NCBI GenBank assembly: GCA_024803745.1
Contig: JANJXV010000013.1
Span: 30,918,001-30,982,000, forward strand
Length of the DNA stretch: 64,000 bases
From: Megascapheus bottae
Taxonomy: Eukaryota; Chordata; Mammalia; Rodentia; Geomyidae
Reading direction: 5' to 3'
In this document: positions 1 to 11,910 of the stretch, piece by piece
How the letters are laid out: every line of letters starts with the position of its first letter
Numbering within the stretch: position 1 is the stretch's first letter
The notes under the pieces: generated by a model
What the model was told of the DNA's origin: nothing
Seen by the model: only the letters and a program-made list of their open reading frames with translations
The model's database searches: none
Position numbers and translations under genes: made by a program

Positions 1-633
1 ATTCAGCCATCCTTCAAGCAATCAACAATATGTATTGAGCAATATCATGTCTTAAGGTGGGGGCAGCAGACATGATTCTTGCCCGTACAGATCTTCATAA
101 TCCATGGAATGGAAAAGATTTTAATGGTTAAAATTAAAATGATCACAAATGCTGTAACAGTGAACAGTCCAATGGACTCAGATAGGTCATAGTATTTACA
201 GAGATAGGCTGACCTCTGGAATCTTGTTAATCCTCAAGTCTGACTACTATTTACAGCATCTTTCATCTAGTAACAGTATGCCTTGGCCTGACCATGTCCT
301 TAAAATCCATTATTTTAGACAAATGGATCCATAGTCCTACCATGATGAGGTTATTCTTCTGGCAACATCTATTTGGCTTCTGAGTCACCAGTTACCACTC
401 TATACTACTTTGTTCTTATTGACCAGAATTCTTTCTACACATTCTCAATATTCAGAAAGACACCTTTTCAAGAGAAAATTAGATGAAAATGACTTCATTT
501 AATAAATGTAGGCCCAGGTCAGAACTAGACTAAGAGCAGGTAAGTAAGGATAAACTAAGGACATCATTTGGCCAAATGTAGAAGGCAAGCTGGTCTTTGC
601 TTCTGCTCAATTAGATACTGTTTCTTCTACTTC
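1..633. other. Unique noncoding DNA
   Basis: I see no gene, splice-framed exon or recognisable repeat here. Reading frames are short and closed. The composition is ordinary AT-rich mammalian intergenic sequence. Confidence 0.6.
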
Positions 634-649
634 TATACTGCCTACTTTT

Positions 650-844
650 TTTTTTTGCCAGTCCTGGGCATTGAACTCAAGGACTGAGCACTGTCCTTGG
701 GCTTTCTCAAGGCTAGAGCTCTCTCACTTGATCCACAGAACAAGTTCTGGCTTTCTTCCATGTATATGGTACCGAGGAATGGAACTTGGGCCTCCTTCAT
801 GCATGCTAGGCAAGCACTCTACCACTAGGCCAAACTCCTGGCCT
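650..844 (-). mobile_element. Dimeric ID-like SINE, antisense, with TSD
   Basis: The reverse strand reads as the two-part SINE that recurs through this window. The ID-like left half carries the motif CCTAGCATGC and the right half ends in GACTGGC followed by an A tail, seen here as a T run at the left. The insertion is flanked by a 16 bp direct repeat at 634-649 and 845-860 (TATACTGCCTACTTTT against TATACTGCCTGCTTTT, one mismatch), which marks target-primed insertion. It has no coding capacity. Confidence 0.88.
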
Positions 845-860
845 TATACTGCCTGCTTTT

Positions 861-1285
861 GCGCAATCTTTTCCTTTGCTTGGAAAACCTCTCTGCCTTA
901 TCTCTGCTTTTCAAAATCATGTTTATTTTATAAATATCAATTTAACTGATGCTTTCTGGGATTTTTTTTTTTTGCTTAACTGGTTTAACTGGTAGGCAGC
1001 TCCATGAAGTCTTATACTTCATACCTCTATAAGAACTATGTCTTGTTTTATTTTACTGATATTTGATTTTGTTGTGAAACTAAAATGAAACTCAGTGTTT
1101 TTCCTCTCCCTTTGTTCTGCAACCACCTATGAAGAATTTTGCACAGAATAGGTGTCTAATTACAAAAACTTGAATATGGGTCTTGTAAGTAAAGAACAGT
1201 TCTTTTTAAACTTTGACACTGCCTTTTACCAGTAAACGATGCACTTATCTCAGGGCTTCAGTTTATGTATTTCATCAAAAGTTGA
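861..1285. other. Unique noncoding DNA
   Basis: No gene or clear repeat is visible between the SINE at 650-844 and the 7SL-like SINE at about 1286. Confidence 0.5.
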
Positions 1286-1405
1286 AATAACAGGACATGA
1301 TGATATACACCGATAATCCCAGCACTTTGGAAGCTAAGGTGGGAAAATTAAGAGTCCAAAACTATCTTGGTTAATAATGAGACTGTATTTCAAAATACAA
1401 ACACA
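1286..1405 (+). mobile_element. 7SL-derived (B1/Alu-like) SINE, diverged
   Basis: The stretch contains the Alu/B1 landmark ATAATCCCAGCACTTTGG followed by a GAAGCTAAGGTGGGAAAATTAAGAGT block and a 'gagactgtatttc' end. These correspond to the 7SL-derived core (A box, 'aatcccagca', 'ggaggctgagg', 'gagaccctgtctc'). It is diverged and lacks a clean A tail, so it is an old copy. Confidence 0.7.
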
Positions 1406-1544
1406 AAATCTATAACTTTACAGAATTGCTACAAATAGTAGTAAATACTATACCAATGGAAACCTAAGCCTGCAGCCTGGTTCACTGAGCGTACTCAATA
1501 AGAATTTAACCCAGGGTCTTTTCTAAATTAAAAATCACACTTGC

Positions 1545-1685
1545 CTGATGTTGGTGGCTCATGTTTGTAATCCTTACTTCTTAGGTGGCTGAGACTTGGA
1601 GGATCATTGTTCAAAGCCATCCTAGGCTGTAAAGTCCCAGGAACTTCATCTCCATTTAATCAACGAAACACTACCCTCATAAAAA
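1545..1685 (+). mobile_element. 7SL-like half of composite SINE
   Basis: GGTGGCTCATGTTTGTAATC is followed by a 'taggtggctgagact' block and a segment 'caaagccatcctaggc'. The same left-hand module is seen complete at 15447 and 15591-15871. Here the tRNA-like right module is missing or too diverged to recognise. Confidence 0.6.
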
Positions 1686-1689
1686 TGGG

Positions 1690-2185
1690 TAGGTGGGTAG
1701 TGCCCTTGCTAGCACTGACATTTTGCCTGCTCTACTAATTTAATTATTCTGTATCTACCTTCTATACTCAAATATTTGTAAGTCTGAGATCCTGTGAAAC
1801 AAGTCACAAGTAAAGAGTTAGTCCAGCAGAGACAAAGCTGAATTTTAAACAGCTTCCATGTTTGTTTGTTTTCATTCGGTCCAAGTACCCTGAAAATCCA
1901 TTCCTCATGAGTTCTTTATTTTCCATTCCATTTAAACACCTCCCAGACTATTTGCTACCATTTAAAATGTTTTGAAAGGCATTTTTGTAGGTTTCTTCCA
2001 ATGAAAAATCAACAAAATCATCAAAAGGCAGACCTGTTATTTTTTCCTTGCAATGAAAATGGCATTGGAGAAAAATGATGCAATTGAAACAGGAAAAAAA
2101 TGAAGGTTTGGGAGCAAAATTTGATTGCAAAAAAAGAACTCAGGACTGGTAATGATTTTAGGCACACAGTTTGAAGGAAATAATT

Positions 2186-2189
<4 letters not shown>
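1690..2189. other. Unique noncoding DNA
   Basis: No gene or repeat that I recognise. Short open frames on the minus strand near 1950-2130 have no protein-like features. Confidence 0.5.

Positions 2190-2259
<70 letters not shown>
2190..2259 (+). repeat. (GA)n microsatellite
   Basis: About 35 uninterrupted AG dinucleotides. All RERERE/SLSLSL reading frames across it are translations of this repeat. Confidence 0.97.
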
Positions 2260-2263
<4 letters not shown>

Positions 2264-2639
2264 CAGAAAATACAGAAGGCTTTAAGCATTATGAAGGCTC
2301 TGGCACTAAGAACCTCAGGACAAGATAGCACAAAACTACTTTTGTGGAAAATCACAGCTACAAAAAACCACAAGGTGACAGTAAAAGCTACTACTATATT
2401 GTGTCCAGTCTGCCTGAAACAGTACACATTTGTCAGGGATCTACAAAGCTTCATAGCAGAAAAACAATCTTTAAATATTTAAACCATACTTTAATTTTGA
2501 AAGGACACATCTTGCTGCAATTTACTTCTTTGTTTTTTTTTTCTTTTTTTACATAACTGCAATGTTTTGCTTTCAAGTAATAATCATACACTTTCTTCAG
2601 TGTGAGGTCAAGATTATCAGCTCTGGAGTTACAACATGT

Positions 2640-2800
2640 TTCAACTTTAGGGATTTCAAACTAGGATAAGTAACTTCACCTCCCCATGCAGCTGTAAAAT
2701 GAGGGAGGTAGGTGTAGTTGCATAGATTAAATGATATATGTATGTCAAATGCTTCTATTTCCAGCACTTAGTAAACCTACAATGTTATTGACTAGTTTTT
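2640..2800 (+). mobile_element. MIR SINE
   Basis: The MIR order is visible: 'aagtaacttcacctcc' (consensus 'aagttacttaacctct'), then 'ctgtaaaatgaggg', then 'gattaaatgatatatg', then 'agcacttagtaaa'. This ancient tRNA-derived mammalian element is diverged but in the correct order and spacing. Confidence 0.75.
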
Positions 2801-4261
2801 GTTGTTTCATTTTTTCCTTGGAAAAAGTAAATGTTGTTCTCCTTAGTGAAACTCTGAGACTAGACCTCTTTTTTGAACTTATGGTGTCCAGACTCTAAAT
2901 AAAGTTGTGTAAGTTTCAGAAAATGCTGTCCATCCATTCCTCCCAAACCCATCAGTCCTTACAACCAGTTCATCTAAAGCACTCAATATTCCTACGACTC
3001 CCCGGAGAAAGGAGTCATGGACTCTCATCCAGGAAGCATGTCTCCCTCCGTAGGGCATTTTCTAGGTTATTTCTTGATCCTTCACACCCCCTTTCACACA
3101 TTCTTTACATTCTGCTTTCCACAACAGAGCTTCCTTCCTCAGTTTGTCATATTATTCCTCTTCCTCTGGTAGATCCTCATACTCAATACAATATCTAGCA
3201 GCAGGATCATTAAAGGATTGGATCAAATGACATATGAAATGCCTTAAAATAGTTCCTGGCCTATATAGAAGACTAAGTGTTGATGTTTATGTCTAAATGT
3301 GAATTTTACTTGTGGTAACCCCCCCAAAAAAATTTCTCAATTTGTGTGTCCTTCTAATCTCTATTACTTCTGAGATTGTCCATATGGTAGCTCACAGTGT
3401 ATAGCATTTCAAACCTCTCCAATTGTGAGGCAATGAAAAATAATGACTAATGATGAGCTATGATGAGCTCCCCAGAATCCCATCCATATCCACACTCCCG
3501 AATCGTCTGTGACCCACGTGTAGCCTATCAGGCCCTAATCACAGGTCTTTTTACATTGAATTGGTCATGCTGCTCACTAACCTAATGCTCCTAGAGGACA
3601 GATGTTACCATTATTCTCCCAGAACGTCCTACAAAACTATGCACAGAACCAGGATGCTACCTGTACTTGTAACTTTAGATAGAGAAGCTCCTGGAGGCAT
3701 CGCTCAAATCACAGCACAAAGATACCTATTGCCTGGGTACATGTGGGGCTAAACTACATCCCTCCTAAATTTGCCATGGAAGGTCAGGAAACATCATATC
3801 TGCATGCTCAATTTAGGTCACCGAGTTGACTTCTGTTGAAAAGCATGAACAGAAGAGGGAGGTTTATGAAAAATGGCTTTGACTCTTTGACTGAGTAGCT
3901 AGCTATACTTCTCACTCTCTCCATTGGGGGGTCATCTAACTGAAAATCTGAAATTCTCTGTCCGAAGCCTGTTGTTCATATCTCGTCTGATGTCATGGCC
4001 CACTGTGGTATAGACCCATCGACAGCCCTCAAGGATGGTTAATTATAGCATGATGCCCTATGTATGTGCCATTGTGATATTTTTCTCTTTTTTGCATCTG
4101 GCAACAAATCTTTGCTTTTTAATAGAAACCAGATATCACGTCACTGATGTGTCATCAAAAGTAGTGCCAGATTCCTGTTATCCCTGGGAAGGTTTCAGCA
4201 GCTAGTGAAAATATATGCTGGACATCAGCCTGCGGATTCAGTTGAGATATACAGAGACAGA
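2801..4261. other. Noncoding DNA, possible MIR remnant at 3200-3285
   Basis: No gene seen. A short 3' MIR-like string ('ggattggatcaaatgacatatgaaatgccttaaaatagttcctggc') lies near 3215-3260. The part from about 3780 to 4260 is complex, non-repetitive sequence that could be conserved noncoding DNA, but nothing in the sequence proves it. Confidence 0.45.
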
Positions 4262-4375
4262 GGGCCAGATCGATCAATCAATCTATCAATGTATCTATTT
4301 ATAGATACATATACATCTGTAGATATATATCAGTATAGATCTATATCAATAGATATCTATTGATCTTTGCACAAA
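4262..4375. repeat. ATCT/GATA-rich low-complexity tract
   Basis: Degenerate units of ATCA, ATCT and AGATATAT run through this stretch, for example 'cgatcaatcaatctatcaat' followed by 'agatatatatcagtatagat'. It is a decayed tetranucleotide microsatellite that could fold on itself through its mixed GATA/TATC units. Confidence 0.75.
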
Positions 4376-5317
4376 ACAAATGGAGAAGCTTCTAAACTGA
4401 TCTAGCAAGGCTAGGATTTCCAGCATTAACTTAGTAACTGCATGTGAATGTAGGTGTTATGTGTATAAGTGTCACAGAGATATATTCATAGAACAAATAT
4501 AATCCAATCTTTTAGCATAGATTTAAAAGAACATAATAATAGATATGATAGATGAGTTATGGCAAACCCTGTCTATGTAAATATATTTGTATTAGAATCT
4601 CAGAAAAAGAATCCAATTAAATTCTCCTGTCACAGAATATCTATATGGTTCTTTTTGCATTAGTCTAAATGTTATTAGTACTGGCCTTTATCATCAAACA
4701 AGTTGTAATAAAGTGAGCTATATATTTTCCTGTTAAATGGTTGTGTGTTTGCACTGAAAATAAATACTTATTATTTGCAAATTGTGTTACTGGTGACTTT
4801 GCTTGCTCACAGTGTCAATGCACTTAAGAATTCCTGATACACATGTTGGGACTTGCACTGTAAACTAGTATTGAAAGGCCATGAACTTGGCCCTCTCCAA
4901 AAGATGATAAAGAAGCTCATGTTGAGGAAAAGACCAGAAAATTGCAGTCTCCAGAAACCCATCCCCACAGCAATTCTATTTGAGATAAAATACTCATATC
5001 ATGCTTAATGACTTATATACATTATTTCAAGGCATTTCCAAACAATTTTGAAGTGAAACGTTCTCACCAGTGTTTTATAAATGAGGACAGAGGTCATCTC
5101 ACACTCACAAAAGAAAATGTCAACATTCCAAAGGTACATTTTAACATATGAATTTTTGGAATGCAAAGATTTAACTGTTTACAGACATGGGCATAGTCTC
5201 CTAAATGTATTTCTGTGCCATTAGTCAGTGAAATGCTGTGAAATGCTGATGTGCTATTGTTACTGTATCTGACTTTATTACCTATTATACTGTATATACA
5301 TCTATTTGCTTTTTTAA
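4376..5317. other. Noncoding DNA
   Basis: I see no gene, RNA gene or recognisable repeat in this stretch. Confidence 0.5.
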
Positions 5318-5515
5318 TTTTTTTTGCCAGTTCTAGGGCTTGAACTCAGGGCTTGAGCAGTGACCTTGGGCTTTCTCAAGGCTACAGCTCTTCCACTTGA
5401 GCTACAGCACCACTTCTGGCTTTTTAATGTGCATGTGGTGCAGAGGAATCAAACCTAGGCCTTCATTCATGGTAGGTAAGCACTCTACCACTGGGCCAAA
5501 CTCCTGGGCCTTATT
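5318..5515 (-). mobile_element. Dimeric ID-like SINE, antisense
   Basis: The reverse complement contains the left ID-like half (ending at 'ggccaggag' on the element strand near 5512) and the right module ending in CTGGC plus A tail, seen here as 'tttttaattttttttgccag'. It directly abuts an L1 3' end on its right. Confidence 0.87.
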
Positions 5516-5695
5516 TGTTTATTTGAAATAGGGAAGGGAAGGGGAAACAAGATGATTGGGAGGAGATGGGGGAGGGAATGTAGGAGAAAAGCATAACAAA
5601 GGGTATCAATGTTCAAGAAGTAATTAAGGTACCCACTGGCTGAAAATGTAACTGTTATCCTTCAATATTTTATCCCATAATTTAAAAAAAGAAAG
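5516..5695 (+). mobile_element. L1 3' end (5'-truncated), sense
   Basis: The purine-rich 3' UTR signature 'gggaaggggaaacaagatgattgggaggag' is followed by 'gggtatcaatgttcaagaagtaatta', a 'tgtaactgttatcctt' block and an A-rich tail. The same order is seen at 54948-55124 and, in variants, at 22280-22430 and 45480-45645. Only the last 180 bp of the element are present. Confidence 0.78.
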
Positions 5696-5872
5696 AAGAG
5701 CATCAAAGAAAGCAGTCACAGTAGACTTACACTCTTGTTCTCATTCAAATTCAGTATTAAAATACCATTATCAGTGAATAGTTATGGGAATGAAAGGCAC
5801 CTGTACTTTCTGCCCTCTTCTCCATTTTTTACTAAGGGCATTTTCGCAGTATGATTGTGTTAAAATGACATG

Positions 5873-6085
5873 GAGGGCTGGAAATGTGGCTTTGTGGTAG
5901 TTTGCTTCCCTAGCATGAATGTCTGGGCTTGATTCCTCAGTCCCACATAAACAGAAAAAGTTGGAAGTGGTGCTGTGGTAGAGTGCTCGCCTTGAAAAAA
6001 AGAAGCTCAGGGATGGTGCCCAGGCTCTGAGTTCAATCCCCAGAACTGGCAAAATGTTGATAATAATAGTAATAATAATAACATA
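5873..6085 (+). mobile_element. Dimeric ID-like SINE, sense
   Basis: Left half 5875-5965 (diverged, with 'cctagcatgaatgtctggg'); right half 5966-6054, ending 'cagaactggc' before an A-rich tail that has grown into a short (AAT/AAC)n run. Both halves carry A- and B-box-like motifs. The many substitutions against the copies at 8156 or 35987 suggest an older insertion. Confidence 0.82.
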
Positions 6086-8140
6086 GAAGCTGCGCATGAC
6101 TTCTTTGGTTCTTTAAATTCTCCAGACTTGGATGCAGATCCACAGTCTTCTAAAGAATGTATAGGTAAGGAAGGAAACAGCTAATTTTTCTCCAATCATA
6201 CTAGTATATAAGATGGTAAAATGACAGATACTAAGATGTCTTAATCTTTTGGGTATGACATAACAAAGTAGCATTAGCTTGGTAGTTTTTAAATAATAGT
6301 ACATTATTTTTCTTATATGTAGGAAGTCCACAATGAGGGTGCAAGCAGATTTGGTGCTATTGGAGGGTGCTTTCTGATTCATAAATGGTCCTTTTAGATA
6401 TGTCCTTTCAAAGTGGAAAACATTGTTCAGCTCTCTGGAGATTTTTTTTGTAGAAACATCTGAACAGGTTTTTGCTTTCATGTTCTAATCACCTCCCCAA
6501 ACTCTGCCTCCTAAATTCATGACACTGGAGATACAGATTTGGCATATGAATTCTTTGGAAATATAAACTTCAGATAATAACATAAGGTTTAACTTGGTAC
6601 TCATTTAGAGAATCCTAAATACAACTGTCCAAAGTTACAGCAAAAAAAAACCTTCAGATAGTATGAATATTCATAATTTGAATTTTGTGTTATTTAAGGG
6701 GTAGAATTGATGGGTGTAGAACATGGATAGTTATTACACAAATATTTTATGATGATATGTCTGAATGAAAGCTGAAATGAAGGCACTTACATATTTTTTT
6801 TCGTGTGAACCATAGGTCAATAGAAGTTTCTAAAATATAAAAAAAGAAGTTTCTAAAATATACTTTATAGCTTTAGATCATTTGTTCAGAAACTGGAGGC
6901 TATGGTTCTAAGGAAAATGAATTGGTGAGCCATAATAGTAACAAAAAGGGATAATTCAAACCGAGTTCAATGTATAATATTAAGAAAATTGTTTATCCTG
7001 TAGTCTATGAAGACATCGAAACCAAATTAAAGGAATGAATAAACAGACAAGAAGCAAATTTTGGTAAGGCTAATATATAACTAGAAAGTATTTTAACCAC
7101 TGATTTTGAGAGGATTGACAAGGAACAGAATAAAAGGAATCATATTAAGGACAAGAAAGATAATTAGCAAATACAGAAAATTTGAAAATGCCAAATTGGA
7201 CAAAAGTGAAACAGAGGGGAGTTGACAGTGATCCCCAAGTTAGAACAATAAATCCTGTCTTTGAATTAGCAAATGAATCCATAAGATTCTCTAAAAAGTG
7301 AGAATTGAAAAGTACACAACAGCATAAACGAGAAATGTTGAATATAGTCAAAACATTCATCATGACTTCATAGAAAGCTGCCAAAAAATTTAGCTAGATT
7401 TATATCCTCACCTAGCATCAGATTACAAAGGAAGTCTGGCCAAGAGCAAAGCATTTTGAATAATATTCTAATTGCAGGAGGAAGAGAATCACTGTATTAT
7501 TACTGCAGTTCTTTAGCATGATGCAAAAGGGACAAACTATAAAATGTATCCATCTTCTGTGACATTTCCTTTTTAAGCTCAGTTGTACCAGACTGGATTA
7601 AGCATATCTTGATTTAAAAGTCTTTCATCAATCCATGATGTAACCTGCTTTTTGTTTATGCATTATGTTATATGGATTGCTTGAAAGAAATCCATAACCC
7701 AAAAGCTAAGACTATTCCATAACCTACATTGACAATGTTTACTAATGGTGTGTAACCACAATATCAGTAAATGAGGGGGCTTTGCTTAACATGGTTTATG
7801 GCACAATGGAATGGCAAAAGAGATCATGTTGTCATCAATGACATAACACAGTGTTGTGCGGATTTAGCAAGGACACTAGAGCCATAGGACATAATATATG
7901 CTGACACTTCTAAGTTCAAGATTTGTCACATTTCCAACTCATAGGAAACAGCATTCAAAAATACACTTAAAATGAATAACTCATCAAAGCAGAATTTCTT
8001 CTAAAATAAACCTTAAAAATAGGAATAAGGATATGCCCAAAGTAAGTTTCTAAGTGACCCTTTCATCGGCCAAACAAAAGACATTTACTGATGATGAGTT
8101 CTTTAATACTGGTTTAAGCAGCCCCCTCAGTAGTTTCTTT
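6086..8140. other. Noncoding DNA
   Basis: No gene recognised. A short direct duplication 'agaagtttctaaaatata' occurs twice around 6822-6862. The 122-codon open minus frame at 6113-6481 is lysine- and serine-rich with no recognisable domain, and I treat it as chance. Confidence 0.5.
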
Positions 8141-8155
8141 AAAAATTGAGAACAT

Positions 8156-8346
8156 GGGGCCGGGAGTTTGGTCTAGTGGTAGAGTGCTTGCCTAGCATGC
8201 ACAAAAACTGGGGTTTAATTCCTCGGTTCCACATACGTAGAAAAAAGCCAGAAGTGGTGCTGAAGCTCAAGTGGTAGAGCTCTAGGCTTGAGAAAGTCCA
8301 AGGACAGTGCTCAGGCCTTGAGCTCAAGGCCCAGGACTGGCAAGAA
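8156..8346 (+). mobile_element. Dimeric ID-like SINE with perfect 15 bp TSD
   Basis: Full-length element: starts GGGGCCGGGAGTTTGGTCTA, left-module B box near 8205-8225, right module 8245-8342 ending 'aggactggc', short A tail. The 15 bp direct repeat AAAAATTGAGAACAT at 8141-8155 and 8347-8361 is perfect. Together with near-consensus sequence, this marks a comparatively young insertion. Confidence 0.93.
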
Positions 8347-8361
8347 AAAAATTGAGAACAT

Positions 8362-9779
8362 TTAGAGCAATATCAACTGTTAATCCAAAGAATGATTTAA
8401 ATGGTTTACACAGTGAGTCAGAAAATGTTACTGCAGCTCCCTTTATATTTCCACCAGCAATGACCCAAGAATCCAGGCGTCTTCCATCTTGCCACTCGAT
8501 GGTTTTGGATTTCCTGCTTTTCAAACTTGTGAGAAGATGGAAAATTCACAACTGGTTTGTCTGCATTGAAATAGAAGTGATCACTTAAATTTAGGTCATG
8601 GGATTGTGGACTATATAAAAAAGCAGGGGAGTAAATGAGAATACCCACAAAGAAAACCAAAAATTTCACTCAAGTACTATTTCCCTCCGACACTCAATAC
8701 GTAGTATAGAACCCTAATCAAAAGGAGGAAATGAATATAAAAGTGTTGTTGATAATGACAGCCAAAAGGGAAGAAACCCAAGACTGAGAAAAGCCAGAGT
8801 CTCAAAGTGAGATTAGACTGTGTTTCATAGCATGTGGCACATTTACTACCTAAAACTAAGGCTAGTCACCACTCAAACTGAATTTCCTTATCTATGTCTA
8901 CTGCTAAGTTATTCTCCCCAAAAGATCCATTTTAAGGAGGAATGTAATAAGCTATTATTACTACACAAATTATGGCAATCATTATTATGATGGAAGCTCT
9001 ACCATTGATGGAATCAATGCTTCTACCATTGATTCCAACTTATATCAGATTTTTCCAGAATGGTTAAGGTTTAGATAATCACAACTAACTGAAATCCAAT
9101 GAATCCTTATATGGAACATTTCAGAGGAAATACCTACCCAAGGACATAAATCTTTCTTTCAGTAAATTCAGAATAGTATATTAAATCCTTACAATCTTCC
9201 TGGGATAAAGGACCAACTCATTTTGGTAGCCCTTGAGCCAACCACAGGCCATAGGGAACAGAGGAAGTATAGTCTGAAATTCTGGTAAATAGTGCACCGA
9301 ACTTCAGGAAATCATTAAAAAAAATAGCTGAATGAAAGCTGTGTCTGAAACTCTCTAAGTTTTAGGCATAATCAACAGTGAAGGTAAAAATAAACAAATA
9401 CAAATGTGTGTCTACTTAACACTAGACCTTTCACCTCATAGATTTTTATGAAAAGGCATTTGCAAATGTACAAGGTTTGGGTATGTTTCCATTTTCCTTT
9501 TTTAAAATAATAATAATATATTAGAGTCCTATGATTGAAACCATATGTTGGCTTAATAATTCTCAATTGCAAAATGTGTAGCATTTTAAGACCCAATAAA
9601 ATATGGAGGGAAACTAATGCAACAGGATAAATAATCTTGGACAGATGGACCTCTGTGTTTCCAGTCTGCAGGAGAGGAGGGAAAAAAACCACATATTTGA
9701 TTATTTACAAAGCAGAAAGGCAGTACAGTTGAGGAAATGAGAATGGGACTGGGATGGAGGAAAGAAATATGCACACTTT
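8362..9779. other. Noncoding DNA
   Basis: No gene or clear repeat. Near 8994-9030 small complementary strings ('accattgatggaatcaatgc') could form weak hairpins. Confidence 0.5.
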
Positions 9780-10005
9780 GAACATAAACAAGCCTGGATT
9801 CAAATCCTGCTTTTCTACCTTTCTGGCTCTGTATTCTAGAAGAACATTTGTGGAAGGCATTTTCAGTCTCACTGAGATTCAGTTTCATTTCCTGTAAACT
9901 GAAGTTCATATCCTGTATTATGAACCTGTATGATTGTTATGTAGACCAAAATGGCTTAATAAGATAAAATATGCTTATGACTGGCATATAATTGGAACAT
10001 GATCC
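9780..10005 (+). mobile_element. MIR SINE
   Basis: MIR landmarks in order: 'gcctggattcaaatcctg', then 'ctgtaaactgaagtt' standing for 'ctgtaaaatggg', then 'gctta(t)gactggcatataat' for 'gcttagcacagtgcctggcacata'. Diverged, as expected for this ancient family. Confidence 0.72.
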
Positions 10006-10984
10006 TGAAGGAAATGGATAACATAACTTCGAAGTCTGTCCTACATTCTTATATTCTCCTTAGGTTTTGTTTCTCCAGATATTAAGTTTGAGAAACTAAA
10101 AAGCCAACTGATAGAGCACTTTGGTAGTATGACCATCTGAGCCTTGCATAGGAATGAAAATGAACCTGATTAGTCATGAGTACCATGTCCCATTTAGCCC
10201 AGAGCTTCTCTCAATCTAACATGCCATCCCACTTGCTTGGGGACTCTGGAAAAGTACAGGATCAATTTCACTGCCTCTTTGCAAAGGGTTGTAAGAATTC
10301 TGTATTTGTACCAATTCCTAGGTAATACTAATGTTTAAACGTTGGCCTGCAACATTTGCTTAAGGGATAATTGAAGGAAAATAAGTGTTTATGAGTCAAT
10401 TCTTCCCCTTATAAATAGTCCTGGTTTTATTTAATTTCCTAGAGAAAATTTCTTGTTATTAGAATTCAGAGCAATATTAGTGGTCAATATTATTAAGAGT
10501 TTACTCTATGATAAATTGCCATACAAGTGATATAAAAATTTATATAGTATATATATATATATATAGCCTTCTCAAAAGTCTTTCTGCAACTCTTATTATT
10601 TTAGTGCCTCCACAAAAAAGACCTACAGAACCTACAGAACCAGAGTTTTTATTTTTTCTTACCTTTAAGTAGGTGTACAAAGGGATTGTATGAGCACCAA
10701 ACAGTTATGAGTACAATGCATCTTCATCACCCCTTTCCACATTCTCAGCCATGGATCCCCTTCCTATCTCTTTCAATTAACTAGCGTCTTGGTGCTTCTT
10801 TTTCAGAACCAGGTTTTAAAATAAATCCATTCAACTCCTGATCCTATGAATATCCTATGTCTGATTTACTGAAGAGTAGAGTATCAATAAGAAATTAGGC
10901 ATTGTAATTAAAAAGAAAATAATGCTCCTGGAAGGGCTATCAAAAACACCCTCAAGAGAGTGTGATCCATAGGGAAGATATAGG
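10006..10984. other. Noncoding DNA with short (AT)n at 10544-10564
   Basis: No gene. The only low-complexity part is the ATAT run. The segment 10640-10800 is pyrimidine-rich and may be a further piece of the antisense L1 that is clear from about 10985. Confidence 0.5.
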
Positions 10985-11332
10985 GCCATTATCATTTTTT
11001 AAAATTTTTTCACTACTTTGCATTACTATACATTTGTGAAATGTAGATTTCTTTGTGACCGTTTCATAAATTAATGCAATGTACTATGAACAAGTTTGTC
11101 CCTTTCATTACATTCCTTAACCTTTCGCCCCCGCCCCTCCCTCAGGTCCTTCTCCCATGGTCCCCTTTTATATCAGGGTCCTATCATTCCCATCACATGA
11201 TACTTGACCTTTTGAGCTTAACTTGTCTTGTTTAACATGATGAGTTTCCAGCTCTACCTATTTTACAGTAAATGACAAGTTTGCTCTTCTATATAGCTGA
11301 ATACTGTGCCAGACTGCCATATGTATATGTAA

Positions 11333-11383
<51 letters not shown>

Positions 11384-11745
11384 CACATTTTCTTTATCCA
11401 TTTTTTGGCTGTTGGACATGCAAGGTGATTCCACAGCTTGGCTATTGTGATTAACACAGTAATTAATATACGATAAATATAGAGGTTTTGGTGTCTCTCT
11501 TTCATGTTGCTTTGCACTCCTTCAAATATATGCCCAATAGCAATATAGCAGGAATGTAGAAAGAAGCTCTACTCTTACTTTATCTTTGGTAATCCTCCAT
11601 AATAAGTACCATCTTAATACTCTATGATAAAATTGTTATTGTCAGGGAGGGTACATAAAAGTTCCTTCCATCCCACGTCCTTGCCAGAAGTTTTTTCATG
11701 TTATTTTCCTGATGATGACCATTCTGACTAGAGGAAGAATTTAAT
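10985..11745 (-). mobile_element. Old L1 3' end, antisense, interrupted by (TG)n
   Basis: Read on the minus strand, this is an L1 ORF2 C-terminal/3' UTR remnant. On the plus strand the landmarks are 'tttctttatccattttttgg', 'gattccacagcttggctattgtgatt' and 'atgcccaatagcaatatagcaggaat', all counterparts of the classic antisense L1 strings. A (TG)n run replaces the usual 'ccattgtgtatat' position. Many substitutions and frameshifts indicate an inactive copy. Confidence 0.75.
11335..11380 (+). repeat. (TG)n microsatellite
   Basis: 23 TG units, grown inside the antisense L1 where L1 sequence normally has a GTGTAT-rich stretch. Confidence 0.97.
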
Positions 11746-11784
11746 GTGGGGTTTTGGTTTTGCTTTCTTGCTTTATTTTCTTGT

Positions 11785-11880
11785 GATATTGAGGACTAAG
11801 CTTAGAGTTTCAGGCTTACTTGGCTTCTTGCTGAACTTGTACTCTTCACCACTTGAGCCATGCCTCCAGCACCATGTTTT
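11785..11880 (-). mobile_element. ID-like tRNA-derived SINE remnant, antisense
   Basis: The plus strand shows 'tcaccacttgagccatgcctccagc', which is the complement of an A-box-containing SINE head (GTGGCTCAAGTGGT-like). It is diverged, lies between the antisense L1 and the telomere-like array, and has no clear tail. Confidence 0.5.
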
Positions 11881-11910
11881 ACTGATTATAATTACAGATG
11901 TAGTCTGTAA

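Noticed and set aside
8156..8346. tRNA genes suggested by A-box and B-box motifs
   Set aside because: The motifs belong to SINEs: no cloverleaf with an intact acceptor stem and anticodon loop can be drawn, and A tails and TSDs are present.
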